A stretch of DNA of 64,000 bases, taken from Yaniella flava (GTDB lineage Bacteria; Actinomycetota; Actinomycetes; Actinomycetales; Micrococcaceae). Positions within the stretch are counted from its first letter, which is position 1. Each line of letters opens with the position of its first letter. The stretch covers positions 56,078 to 120,077 of the forward strand of contig NZ_BAAAMN010000008.1 of NCBI RefSeq assembly GCF_039529295.1. The letters run 5' to 3'. The translations under genes were made by a program, and so were the position numbers. This document shows positions 52,615 through 61,158 of the stretch, piece by piece. The notes below the pieces were generated by a model. The model was not told the DNA's origin. It saw only the letters and a program-made list of their open reading frames with translations, and did no database searches.

Positions 52615-53262
52615 ATGAAACTCAGCATCAACCTCTTTATGACCCTCAACGGGGTAAGCCAGGCACCCGGAGGCCCAGACGAAGATACCCGTAACAGCTT
52701 CAACGATGGCGGCTGGCTCTTCACGGTCTGGGATGACAGCTGCAGCACCGCAGTCAACCGGTGGTTTGAACAATGCGGCGCGCTGTTCTTGGGCCGAACC
52801 ACCTACGATGTCTTCGCCGGATACTGGCCCCAGGTCACCGATCCCCAGAACGATGTCGCCCGGATCCTCAATACCGCACAGAAGCACGTCGTCACATCAT
52901 CGCCGGTCGGCAACGAATGGGCCGATACGACCAACGTGTTGGACAACAATTTCCTCGATGCCGTAACCGAGTTAAAGACTGTCGACAGTGCAAAAGAATT
53001 GCAGGTTCACGGCAGCATTCAACTTGCTCGAGCCCTGCATAAGGCTGGCCTCGTTGATGTCTACCGTTTTCTCATTGCCCCGGTCACCGTCGCTGACGGT
53101 TTCAGTCTCTTTGATGAACCCGGCCCGTCCTACAGGATGAATGTTCAGCACGGGACCGTGACCGAAAACGGAGTTTTCGACGTCGAAATGCGTCCCGAAG
53201 AACTCCAAATCACGCAAACTGCAGCCGTCCAGGACGGTAAAGACTCGCACCAAGAAGTCTAA
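52615..53262 (+). CDS. Dihydrofolate-reductase family (RibD C-terminal-like) protein
   Basis: 215 residues from ATG 52615, with GGAAGG upstream. The family pattern: LSINLFMTLNGVSQAPGGPDED, the nucleotide site GRTTYDVFAGYWP, LQVHGSIQLARALHKAGLVD and PVTVADGFSLFDEPG. Proteins of this branch use NADPH and are not the housekeeping folate enzyme. Roles are unclear, likely flavin-independent reductases. It stands between the HxlR regulator and the ABM gene and is cotranscribed by spacing. Confidence 0.87.
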   Translation: MKLSINLFMTLNGVSQAPGGPDEDTRNSFNDGGWLFTVWDDSCSTAVNRWFEQCGALFLGRTTYDVFAGYWPQVTDPQNDVARILNTAQKHVVTSSPVGNEWADTTNVLDNNFLDAVTELKTVDSAKELQVHGSIQLARALHKAGLVDVYRFLIAPVTVADGFSLFDEPGPSYRMNVQHGTVTENGVFDVEMRPEELQITQTAAVQDGKDSHQEV

Positions 53263-53274
53263 GGAAGTGCCGTC

Positions 53275-53595
53275 ATGATTATTATTGCCGGATACCTCGA
53301 AGTCGATCCTCCCGACCGCGACGAGTATGTCCATGCCTTTACAGATTTTATCAAGACAGCACGACAAGCAACGGGTTGCCTGGATTTCTCGATCAGCGTC
53401 GATACCGCCGATCCCGCTCGAATGAATATGTTTGAGCTGTGGAATACCCAGGAAGATCTCGATGCCTTCCGCGCTCAGGCCGAGCCACCCGACACAGACG
53501 TTGAGTTTATTGGTGGGTGGGTCCAAGAGTATCTCATCGAATATAGCCGGGATCCGTTCAGCACGGATAACACCACCCCGGAGGCGACCCCGTGA
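53275..53595 (+). CDS. ABM-domain monooxygenase-like protein
   Basis: 106 residues with the single ABM fold: MIIIAGYLEVDPPDRDEYVH, GCLDFSISVDTADPARMNMFELWNTQEDL-type text including FELWNTQEDLDAF. It lies 12 bases after the preceding reductase-like gene and overlaps the next by 4 bases (ends ACCCCGTGA). Unlike the ABM protein at 12701 it lacks the terminal H(F) motif. The reaction is unknown, but the context of two reductases and an HxlR regulator suggests oxidation/reduction of quinone- or aldehyde-like compounds. Confidence 0.82.
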   Translation: MIIIAGYLEVDPPDRDEYVHAFTDFIKTARQATGCLDFSISVDTADPARMNMFELWNTQEDLDAFRAQAEPPDTDVEFIGGWVQEYLIEYSRDPFSTDNTTPEATP

Positions 53596-54170
53596 CGGTC
53601 TATGCAAGTATCAGTGTCTCATTGGACGGCTACTATGTTGGAGCGAATCCGAGCCAGAATGCACCCATGGGTGAAGCAGGTTCGGTTCTGCATAGCTGGT
53701 TTCGTCACGATGTAGCCGACAGACAACAACTGACGACTCACGAGCTCCTCCGCGACGAATTCGAACGACTCGGCGCGATGATCATGGGCCGTGACAGCTA
53801 CGAACATGCCCAGGCTGTTTGGGGACCGCACCCGCCGTTTGAAGTGCCCATCTTTGTTCTGACGAATCGACCACGGTCAGATGACGTGCGTGAAGGGACA
53901 ACGTTTCACTTCGTCACCGAAGGGTTCGAAACCGCGCTCGACCGAGCCCATGCTGCAGCACAAGGTCGCGATGTGGGATTACACGGCGGTGGCGCTATCC
54001 AACAGGCGCTGATCCACGAGGTGCTGGAGGAGCTACAAGTTCACCTTGTGCCACACATATTGCAGCGGGGACGGAGACTCTTCGAGCAATTCGATGACCG
54101 TCTCGAGCTGCAGCAGCATCGTGTGGTCGAGGGCAACGGTGTCACACATATCCAATACAGGGTGCCCTAG
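53592..54170 (+). CDS. Dihydrofolate-reductase family protein, second copy
   Basis: 192 residues starting at GTG 53592 inside the end of the ABM gene (4-base overlap). Family marks: MTVYASISVSLDGYYVGANP, MIMGRDSYEHAQAVWG, the VGLHGGGAIQQALIH nucleotide loop and LVPHILQRGRRLFEQF. Same superfamily as the gene at 52615, but only distantly alike. It ends the HxlR-led group; a DedA gene converges from the other side. Confidence 0.85.
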   Translation: MTVYASISVSLDGYYVGANPSQNAPMGEAGSVLHSWFRHDVADRQQLTTHELLRDEFERLGAMIMGRDSYEHAQAVWGPHPPFEVPIFVLTNRPRSDDVREGTTFHFVTEGFETALDRAHAAAQGRDVGLHGGGAIQQALIHEVLEELQVHLVPHILQRGRRLFEQFDDRLELQQHRVVEGNGVTHIQYRVP

Positions 54171-54228
54171 GATTTCGTGGACCGCCGGCGTCGATCAATG
54201 AGACGGCAGCCCCACGCGAATTGTATGA

Positions 54229-54984
54229 TCACTTATCTCCTTGATCTGAAGGGCCCCGCCTCACGAGGTCATCTATCCTCGCCGCAGCCTCTTCAGGAGT
54301 CTCCGGCTCGTAGCTCGGATCGCGTGCGCGACGTCGATTCCGCATGACACGAAGAATGATCCATACCACCAACACCACGACGACAGTGCCGAGCACCACA
54401 TTGGAGAACACATCGGCATAATCCGAGATGATGTGGAAATTTGAGCCCAGCAGATACCCACCCATGATGAACAAGGTGTTCCAAATCGCCGATCCTAGCG
54501 CCGTAAACAGGGTGAACAGCCAGAGATGCATCCGCTCAATCCCGGCAGGAATAGAAATCAGAGAGCGGAAGATCGGGATCATCCTGCCCAGGAAGACCGT
54601 CCAATATCCGAACCTGATGAACCATCGCTCGGTACGCTCCACGTCGTCGATGTCTACCAAGGGCATGGCGTAGGCGATCTTATACAATCGACGCCGCCCG
54701 AGCCACGCCCCTAGACCATAGAGGACGAGCGCACCGGTCACCGAGCCGATAGTCGCCCATAGAATGCCTTCGGCCGGGGTAAAGGCGCCACTGGCTGCGC
54801 TAAAACCTGCGAGCGCAAGGAATAATTCGGACGGGATCGGTGGAAAAATGTTTTCCACGAACACCATCAGCCCCAGGCCGACCGGCCCGAGAGCCTCCAT
54901 GACAGTCAGCAGCAGATCGCCTAGCCAGCCGTACGAGACGTCATCGGGTGTGGCTCCGGAGAACATTGCGAGCGGATCAAGCAT
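54229..54984 (-). CDS. DedA family membrane protein
   Basis: 251 residues with several membrane helices. The DedA/VTT signatures are FVENIFPPIPSELFLALAGF near residue 42 and FGRMIP-like GRMIPIFRSLISIPAG around 135, carrying the conserved Glu/Pro/Arg residues. DedA proteins act as lipid-flippase-like (undecaprenyl phosphate or phosphatidylethanolamine) or proton-linked transporters. The C-terminus is a charged tail. It converges with the second reductase-like gene. Confidence 0.9.
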   Translation of the reverse strand: MLDPLAMFSGATPDDVSYGWLGDLLLTVMEALGPVGLGLMVFVENIFPPIPSELFLALAGFSAASGAFTPAEGILWATIGSVTGALVLYGLGAWLGRRRLYKIAYAMPLVDIDDVERTERWFIRFGYWTVFLGRMIPIFRSLISIPAGIERMHLWLFTLFTALGSAIWNTLFIMGGYLLGSNFHIISDYADVFSNVVLGTVVVVLVVWIILRVMRNRRRARDPSYEPETPEEAAARIDDLVRRGPSDQGDK

Positions 54985-55070
54985 GCTCTCATCGTATCTA
55001 CCGTCCCTGGAAAATAGCCGCTGACGGGGTGAAGCACCAAGGTTTTTGGCATCAACGTTATCCGCATGCC

Positions 55071-55958
55071 TCAGTCTTGAGCGGCGTCGGCGGCTCGGGT
55101 CACTGCTTCAGCAATGTCTGGTCCAAACATGACCGGGTCGTTATGGTCTGCTTGGTCGATGATGTGTTCTTCGACGAGATTCGGCGCTGCCTGAGCCACT
55201 TGAGCACTCAGTTGTGCGGGGATCACGGAATCCTCTGCGGCTCTGATGACGGTCACGGGAACTTCGGTTTCACGTACCTGGTCAATCACCGGGAAGTTGT
55301 CGCATAGCACGGTTCGCACCGGTAGCCAAGGATAGTGGTGACGGCCCACGTCAGCTAGTTCGGTGAACGGCGAGCGCAACACGACCACTGCTGGCGGTCT
55401 TTCCGCGATGAGTGCCGCGACCACTCCGCTCCCGATGGACTCGCCGAAATAAATGGTTTGGTCGGGTTGGTACCCCTGAGCCTCGAGGGCGTCCACGGCA
55501 GCAAAACCGTCACGGATCAGACCTTCTTCGGTCGGGGAACCAGGATTGGTGCTGTACCCACGATGTTCCAGCAGCAGCATGGCAAAGCCTTGTTCTTGAA
55601 AGTGCTGGGCGATGCCGGCTCTGTTTTCCCTGTTCCCCGCATTTCCGGGTCCCATGAGCACGGCCGTCTGTCGATCGTCGGCTTCCGGTGCTGGCGGCGC
55701 AAACCACGCCTCGAGTTCGTATCCATCCGAGGTGTGCAAGACGATATCTTCGCCACCGAGCAATGCATCTTCGGCGGGCGGCACCTCAGAGGTGTCGGGA
55801 AAGTAGATCATCGAGCGTTGCATGAACCACAGGACGACGAAAATTATCGCCGCAACCCCAGCCAACACGGCGACATACATCAGCGCTTTGCGCCCACGCC
55901 GCCACGGAGTGGGCGCCTCCACGGGATGTGTGGTCGCTGAGTCAATCCCAAACGTCAT
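55071..55958 (-). CDS. Alpha/beta hydrolase, membrane-anchored (BAHD13/ABHD13-like)
   Basis: 295 residues from ATG 55958. One N-terminal helix at about 27-47 anchors it; the hydrolase part starts with a typical FMQRSMIYFPDTSEVPP segment. Catalytic triad: Ser in FGESIGSGVV, Asp in AAEDSVIPAQL, His in IDQADHNDPV. An oxyanion Gly/Asn is in VLMGPGNAGN. It resembles ABHD13/YfhR-type esterases of unknown substrate and faces the cell outside. It sits upstream of the DedA gene on the same strand. Confidence 0.87.
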   Translation of the reverse strand: MTFGIDSATTHPVEAPTPWRRGRKALMYVAVLAGVAAIIFVVLWFMQRSMIYFPDTSEVPPAEDALLGGEDIVLHTSDGYELEAWFAPPAPEADDRQTAVLMGPGNAGNRENRAGIAQHFQEQGFAMLLLEHRGYSTNPGSPTEEGLIRDGFAAVDALEAQGYQPDQTIYFGESIGSGVVAALIAERPPAVVVLRSPFTELADVGRHHYPWLPVRTVLCDNFPVIDQVRETEVPVTVIRAAEDSVIPAQLSAQVAQAAPNLVEEHIIDQADHNDPVMFGPDIAEAVTRAADAAQD

Positions 55959-56078
55959 ACTTCCTATAGTTCCAGTTGGTGACGACCGGCTCAATGCCGG
56001 GCGCGGACCAAGTGGTCACCGTCGGCGTTTGGGTGGTGAGCTACCGATACACGCGCTTGACGAGGCAGGGATAGTCGA

Positions 56079-56472
56079 TTATGAGTCCGCCCTCATCAAC
56101 GGAGATCGTTCGGCGGTGTCGAGTTGCGAGGCACCAAAGAGTTCCGATAGTCGTCCTGCGGTCATGTGGCGACGGAAATCCATTTCCCAAAAACGGTCTT
56201 GGGCATGAACGAATCCCTGGGCCATAAAGAGGTCATGCGACGTCTCAGCGGTAACCGTTGGGATCCCCCGGCTCATCGCGTTGCACTGTGACGGACTGCT
56301 CGAGGCCAGCTACTTCAAGTACCCCCTCGGTGTCTGGAAATGCTCGAAACACCGACCACGTGACGAAACCACCAACTGCCAGAGCCACCACGACCAGGGC
56401 GGAAAGCGTCCCCAAAAAGAATTTCAGCAGTCGAGTACGTTTCGATTTCGTCCGGGTAGCTTTTTCTGTCAT
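56079..56472 (-). pseudogene. Frameshifted and truncated penicillin-acylase-type gene
   Basis: From ATG 56472 the minus strand encodes a membrane anchor and the beginning of an N-terminal-nucleophile acylase, reading GLEQSVTVQRDE; the frame then ends at 56245. In a second frame the expected continuation follows: RGIPTVTAETSHDLFMAQGF and VHAQDRFWEMDFRRHMTAGR, typical of penicillin/AHL acylases. A single extra base in the run near 56265-56272 explains the break. The gene then stops after about 65 more codons, whereas acylases have about 700-800. The Ser nucleophile half is absent. Clear pseudogene. Confidence 0.85.
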
Positions 56473-56575
56473 GACGTGGGTCTCCGCGAGTAAGTGATGA
56501 GTTCACCCCAGGATACGTGACCTGCAACACGTATAGGCCACATGGCCCCTCTGCGATGGGCTCAAGTCACCATAC

Positions 56576-57211
56576 CTAGAAGCGAGCGCCGCTGAATAAG
56601 CGGTGGCCGGCATTGATGAGCTGCATGACTTCTTTCGTTTTCAAGCCCTCGACACCGGGGATATATATGTAGCGGTGGTGTCGGTTCCAGAAGGGGCCCA
56701 CCGCGGGAGAGAGCTTCTCACGTATTTCAAACGGAGTGCGCTCATTGACGTTATAGAGCCCGGATGGGCTCAGTTCCATGACGGCCCGTCGAACAAAGCC
56801 CCCATCATGTTCAGCTTGCACCATTTTGTGCTGTGCCGGACCAAAATCCCTCCACGGAATGGGGCCCACACCGCGCATCGTTAGACCATTCGGGTCGAGG
56901 ATGACAGGATCTGTTTCGGTAGCGCTGTAGCGACTTCGCTTCCGCGCAACGGATACTAGCCAAGTCATCATGCCACCCATTGCCAGGAGACCCGGGATGA
57001 GCGCGAAAAGCGGCACCGGCCCAATGCTCGGATCCGTAACACTCACGAAGATTATGACCGTAGTGCCACCAACGGACATGACGCCCACCAGGACGCACAG
57101 CGCGATGATCAGGATCCGTGTAACAGATGACCAGGTTGAAGCGTCACCTCGGAGGCTCACCCTACCGGTCTGGTGCAATGTAGTCATGGCTTGGTTCAAG
57201 GTCGGCGACAT
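56576..57211 (-). CDS. Unknown two-helix membrane protein, paralogue A
   Basis: About 211 residues, starting near ATG 57211 (ATG 57220 and 57187 also possible; no good ribosome site). Two hydrophobic segments near 30-55 and 65-95 are followed by a cytoplasmic domain with DPVILDPNGLTMRGVGPIPW, a basic/aromatic stretch and YIYIPGVEGLKTKEVMQLI. The protein at 59799-60443 shares the same layout and the conserved blocks (GLTMRGVGPI-W, -Y-Y-PGV-GL). The function is not recognised; the domain resembles photosystem- or PH-type small folds only loosely. Confidence 0.68.
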   Translation of the reverse strand: MSPTLNQAMTTLHQTGRVSLRGDASTWSSVTRILIIALCVLVGVMSVGGTTVIIFVSVTDPSIGPVPLFALIPGLLAMGGMMTWLVSVARKRSRYSATETDPVILDPNGLTMRGVGPIPWRDFGPAQHKMVQAEHDGGFVRRAVMELSPSGLYNVNERTPFEIREKLSPAVGPFWNRHHRYIYIPGVEGLKTKEVMQLINAGHRLFSGARF

Positions 57212-57528
57212 ATACAACATTAGACCATACGACGAACACTTGGCAGGTGATCAAACACAGCCAACTCTTTGGTATGTAGCGGTAAGTTGATGACTCCGAA
57301 TGCCGCGAAGTCTTCGGTCAATATTCGTCAAACGCAACACGACTATATGAAAGTTCAGTCGAACACGGTCAGGCTACCCTAGACATGTCATAGCCGTATA
57401 CAGATATATTCGTGGTAGCCCGTACCGTACTCTATGAGCTAACGTGAGAGCTATGTTCTAGTTCACTACGAAGGAACGGCCAAGGAGTATGGTGTTGGCG
57501 GTCTTTTTTCATACCTTAGGAGGACGTC
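57212..57528. other. Intergenic region upstream of the symporter operon
   Basis: About 317 bases between divergent genes. It contains no gene I can support; its right end holds AGGAGG just before GTG 57529 and presumably a promoter. It is AT-richer than the genes. No operator was recognised. Confidence 0.45.
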
Positions 57529-57678
57529 GTGGATAGCTTTCCCCTATTCGGGTGGCTCATAATGATTGTTCCACCGATTCTAATGATCACTGCTGTTGTG
57601 CTGTTCTACGTCAGAGAGGTCAAGAAAGAACGGCTCGAAGACGAATTGCTCAAGCAAGAAATCGAATCGAGGGACTGA
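57529..57678 (+). CDS. Small membrane peptide accompanying a sodium symporter
   Basis: 49 residues from GTG 57529, six bases after AGGAGG. DSFPLFGWLIMIVPPILMI starts a single membrane helix, and a charged helix follows (YVREVKKERLEDELLKQEIE). The stop is one base before the symporter start at 57680. Short accessory subunits of this layout occur beside some sodium/solute symporters, where they assist assembly or regulation. It would escape gene callers with a length cut-off. The perfect ribosome site and coupling support it being real. Confidence 0.75.
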   Translation: MDSFPLFGWLIMIVPPILMITAVVLFYVREVKKERLEDELLKQEIESRD

Positions 57679-57679
57679 C

Positions 57680-59323
57680 GTGGAGTACACAACCGGCATA
57701 CTCATCATTCTGATCCTGTACTTACTCATGATGCTAGGAATAGGCATCTGGTCGGCGAAGGCTAGCAACCAAGGATCCTCGGACTACTTTCTTGGCGGAA
57801 ATCGCGTAGGTCCCTGGGTGATGTCCATGAGTGAGAAGGCGTCCGAAAGCAGCGGATTCATGACCGCCGGACTCCCCGGCGAAGCATACTCAACTGGTAT
57901 GAGCGCCGCGTGGAATGCGGTATCGAGTGTTTTCTCCATCTTTAACTGGGTATTTTTTGCTAAACCTCTCCGGCGGCTCTCCAAGCTGCTGAAGTCGCTC
58001 ACAATCGTTGACTATTTGTCCACACGGTATCAAGACCACACAAATGTCATGCGTGTGGTGTCCATCATTATGATGACCGTGTTTCAGACCGTATATATTT
58101 GCGCCCAGTTCGTGGCATTCGGTGTGCTGTTTGAAGTCGTACTCGACATGAACTTCAGCACCGGCGTTATCGTCGGCGGTATTGTGACGACCCTCTACAC
58201 GGTTGTCGGCGGATTCTTTGCTGTGACCATTACAGACTTTATTCAAGGTGTGCTCATGGCAGCCGCCTTTATTGTGTTGCCAATCGTCGGCATCATGAAC
58301 ATTGGTGGTTTCAATGAGATGGGCCGCTCAATCACGGACACGATGGGCTCTGATTTTCTCCAGCCGTTCTTTGGTAACCCAACCCTCACCTTTGCCGGTG
58401 TGATAGCAATCGTGAGCTACTTGTTTATCGGCATCGGTTTCAATGGCGCACCGCACGTCCTAGTTCGCTATATGGCACTTCGGACAACGCGTGATGTCAA
58501 AAAGATTGCGCTTATTGGCATTATTTGGATGATGATTGCCTACTACGGCGCGGTCTTCATTGGGCTGGCCGGATTAACGCTCTTCCCGGGTATTGACAAC
58601 CCAGAGGAGATTTTCCCGACGATGGCTATAGAGCTACTCCCCTGGTGGCTTGGTGGCATCATCATCGCCGCGGCACTTTCAGCACTCATGTCCTCAATTG
58701 ACTCGATGCTGCTCATCACGTCTTCATCGCTCGCCGAAGATCTCTGGAACAAAATCTTCTATAAAGGTCGACTCAGTCAGAAAAAGACCATTCTGGTATC
58801 ACAGATTTCTACTGTCGTCATCGGAGCTATTGGCGTCGTGATCGCGATCAACCCATTCGACTCTGTCTTCTGGCTCGCCGTGTTCGCATGGGCAGGACTG
58901 GCTACATGCTTCGGTCCGCCGGTGATCCTTGCACTGTATTGGAAAGGCGTCACCAAATGGGGCGCGATTTCCGGAATGATCGTGGGACCAGTCGTCACCA
59001 TCCTTTGGTACTTTTGGCCGCCCATCGATATTTACGAAGGCGGGCCAGCATTTATCGCCGCGTTGGCAACGATCGTGATTGTCAGCCTGCTGACCAAATC
59101 ACCCGACGACGAGGAATTCCAAGAAATGTGGTCTACCTATAACGAAAAGAACGCCGTCGGCACCCCGTCATTCCTCGAATCCGAACACGAGTACGTGAGG
59201 AACATGTCGGCCGATGATCTGCGCATGAAATCTGATAAGCACATCGTCCGCGACTTATTAGAACGCAAGATCACGACCGCGAGCCCGTTCACCCGCGTTT
59301 CAGGCAAGGCGTCCCTTGGATAA
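57680..59323 (+). CDS. Sodium/solute symporter, PutP-like
   Basis: 547 residues from GTG 57680 with 13 hydrophobic segments of the SSS family. SDYFLGGNRVGPWVMSMSEKAS is the opening (helix 1/2 with the GxR loop), and LSALMSSIDSMLLITSSSLAED in helix 9 strongly resembles the sodium-site Ser/Thr region of PutP. Proline is the usual substrate, but betaine or other osmolytes cannot be excluded; it is near ectoine genes. The C-terminus has an acidic cytoplasmic tail. It is coupled to the 49-residue peptide before it and the next small gene. Confidence 0.9.
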   Translation: MEYTTGILIILILYLLMMLGIGIWSAKASNQGSSDYFLGGNRVGPWVMSMSEKASESSGFMTAGLPGEAYSTGMSAAWNAVSSVFSIFNWVFFAKPLRRLSKLLKSLTIVDYLSTRYQDHTNVMRVVSIIMMTVFQTVYICAQFVAFGVLFEVVLDMNFSTGVIVGGIVTTLYTVVGGFFAVTITDFIQGVLMAAAFIVLPIVGIMNIGGFNEMGRSITDTMGSDFLQPFFGNPTLTFAGVIAIVSYLFIGIGFNGAPHVLVRYMALRTTRDVKKIALIGIIWMMIAYYGAVFIGLAGLTLFPGIDNPEEIFPTMAIELLPWWLGGIIIAAALSALMSSIDSMLLITSSSLAEDLWNKIFYKGRLSQKKTILVSQISTVVIGAIGVVIAINPFDSVFWLAVFAWAGLATCFGPPVILALYWKGVTKWGAISGMIVGPVVTILWYFWPPIDIYEGGPAFIAALATIVIVSLLTKSPDDEEFQEMWSTYNEKNAVGTPSFLESEHEYVRNMSADDLRMKSDKHIVRDLLERKITTASPFTRVSGKASLG

Positions 59324-59783
59324 TGATCCCGGCACGACCAGTGTCATCCGGCTCATTGAAACGCCATATAAGCTCGAGGCCCAGAACATCGTCTGTTATC
59401 CGAATCTGGTGTTGTATTTCAAAATTGAGATCCAACGACTCTTCATGAAACCTCGGATCGTCTATTCGGCGATCACCGTGGACCTCGTGCGGGGTGAAGC
59501 TGCGCGTTCCAATATGTTTCCGAAATCTCGCCCCATAGAAATTAGTGACGATGCCCTCATACCGCAACTGATGAGCCATGAAGCGGCCACCGCAGCTGCG
59601 CAGAAGGTCGTCATGAAATGGCTGCGATATAAGTTCCGGATCTATAAAGTACCCAATATTGAGCTGGTCAGGCAGCAGGCAGTCTATAAGGCCTTCTTCT
59701 ATACGAAAGGCCCAAAGGACGAATTGCTCCTCGTGGATTCCGTTGAGGGCATTGACCTCAGTGATAAGGACGGGAAGGGCTAG
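59316..59783 (+). CDS. Unknown cytoplasmic protein coupled to the symporter
   Basis: 155 residues if started at TTG 59316, which overlaps the symporter stop and has AAGG six bases upstream. Sequence: EAQNIVCYPNLVLYFKIEIQ, then VDLVRGEAARSNMF, DALIPQLMSHEAATAAAQKV and KFRIYKVPNIELVRQQAVYK, without membrane helices. No family is recognised. Coding bias and coupling support a real gene; it might be a regulator or partner of the symporter. It converges with paralogue B. Confidence 0.62.
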   Translation: MDNDPGTTSVIRLIETPYKLEAQNIVCYPNLVLYFKIEIQRLFMKPRIVYSAITVDLVRGEAARSNMFPKSRPIEISDDALIPQLMSHEAATAAAQKVVMKWLRYKFRIYKVPNIELVRQQAVYKAFFYTKGPKDELLLVDSVEGIDLSDKDGKG

Positions 59784-59798
59784 CCGTCAAGCCTGGTC

Positions 59799-60443
59799 TC
59801 ATGCCCGCGGCTTACCGTATACGCGGTACGCCGCGGTCAGTAGATCCATCATTTCTCGTGGCGTCAATCCGTCCACACCTGGAACGTACATATACCGGTT
59901 GTTGGGGCGTCGTCCCAACAACCCGCCCGGTGGCGATAAGCGGTTCCGCACGTCGCTGGGTAGCCGCGAGTTCAGGTTGGACACTCCTGAAGCTGTCAGG
60001 GGCAAGACCGCTCGCGTTTGGCTTCCGCGCATTTCACCGCTGACTATCTTGTAGCGCGGCGGCAAGAAATCGTCCCAGGCGATGGGGCCAACCCCACGCA
60101 TGGTCAGCCCACGTGCGTCAATAATGACCGGCTGAAATTCGGAGCCTGACGGGTGGTGGCGTTGCAGGCGAAGGTAGTTTAGCCATACCAGTACGGCGAA
60201 CACGACTGGGAACAGCGAAAAGATCCCAAAAACCAGAAACAATGCAAGCGAACCAGCAACAACCGCTGTGATGACGGCGAATACGAAGCCGCCCAGGCCA
60301 AGGACACCAATCAGACTGGCAAATATCACACTGGCCAGTAGAAAGTTCTTCGCAGTGTCCGTCCAGACGACGGGTGCTCCCGGCAGGTAGACCTGACCTG
60401 TCTGATGTAACACATGCATCGCGTGATGCAGATTAGACGCCAT
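59799..60443 (-). CDS. Unknown two-helix membrane protein, paralogue B
   Basis: 214 residues from ATG 60443. The same layout as the protein at 56576-57211: short N-terminus (ASNLHHAMHVLHQTGQVYLP, compare SPTLNQAMTTLHQTGRVSLR), two hydrophobic segments, then PVIIDARGLTMRGVGPIAW, YMYVPGVDGLTPREMMDL. Several blocks are nearly identical, so they are recent enough paralogues, on either side of the symporter operon and both on the minus strand. It overlaps the end of the YczE-like gene by 11 bases. Unknown function. Confidence 0.7.
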   Translation of the reverse strand: MASNLHHAMHVLHQTGQVYLPGAPVVWTDTAKNFLLASVIFASLIGVLGLGGFVFAVITAVVAGSLALFLVFGIFSLFPVVFAVLVWLNYLRLQRHHPSGSEFQPVIIDARGLTMRGVGPIAWDDFLPPRYKIVSGEMRGSQTRAVLPLTASGVSNLNSRLPSDVRNRLSPPGGLLGRRPNNRYMYVPGVDGLTPREMMDLLTAAYRVYGKPRA

Positions 60444-61158
60444 GGGGGCGAGAACTTTGTCGACGTTGCCGGATGGACTCAATCGTCTTGACGACTCCCC
60501 CGACAGCAAATGCGGCAAACACGGTACCTTCTCGAACACCTTCGAGTCGCTGCATCAAGAGCACGGAAACGGCGATCGCTATGAGCACGATCGACCAATC
60601 GACGAGCTGTTTCATGGTACCAAACCGAATCGAGGTGACCTGGGTGAGCGCCATGGTGATGCCCTCACCGGGCAGGTATAACAGCTTGGGTTGAATCTGA
60701 ATGTAGACACCGATGCCAAGGATCAGCGCGCCGAGAATGGTGACGACCCATTGTAGAAGATACTGATCAGTCTGGGCCCACCTGGTCAAGAGTAACGAAA
60801 AGTCGATGACCGCGCCGAAGACGAATGCTATGGGGATCTGTACCAGTTGGAACAGCCGAAACCGACGTCGAAGAATCAGTATCTGCAGTAGCACGAAGGT
60901 GAGGTTCATCAGCGCTGTAAACGTGCCGAGTGAAAATGGGGTCGCCGCGTCCATGACAGCAGGGAAGGTCGAGATGGGAGCGGTGCCAAGTTGCCCGTGC
61001 ACGCTTAGTGCGATGCCGATGGACATGACGAACACACCGAGCAGAAAAACCAGCCAACGCTGTACTACGCTCGCTGGTTTCGGCATCTCGTCGCGCACCC
61101 GCGCCTCCTCGCATTCAGGTCTAGCGTCGGTGCCAGACTCACTGTATTGTAGCGCCAC
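60433..61158 (-). CDS. YczE/YitT-like membrane protein
   Basis: 241 residues: an acidic cytoplasmic N-terminus, then five to six membrane helices. VFVMSIGIALSVHGQLGTAPIST is the family signature (the GTxP loop), and LYLPGEGITMALTQVTSIRFG is the second, as in YczE/YyaS/YitT-type proteins. Function unknown; often transporter-like. It ends by overlapping paralogue B and abuts the lytic transglycosylase gene upstream on the same strand (shared base), so the three genes may form one unit. Confidence 0.82.
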   Translation of the reverse strand: MALQYSESGTDARPECEEARVRDEMPKPASVVQRWLVFLLGVFVMSIGIALSVHGQLGTAPISTFPAVMDAATPFSLGTFTALMNLTFVLLQILILRRRFRLFQLVQIPIAFVFGAVIDFSLLLTRWAQTDQYLLQWVVTILGALILGIGVYIQIQPKLLYLPGEGITMALTQVTSIRFGTMKQLVDWSIVLIAIAVSVLLMQRLEGVREGTVFAAFAVGGVVKTIESIRQRRQSSRPHGV

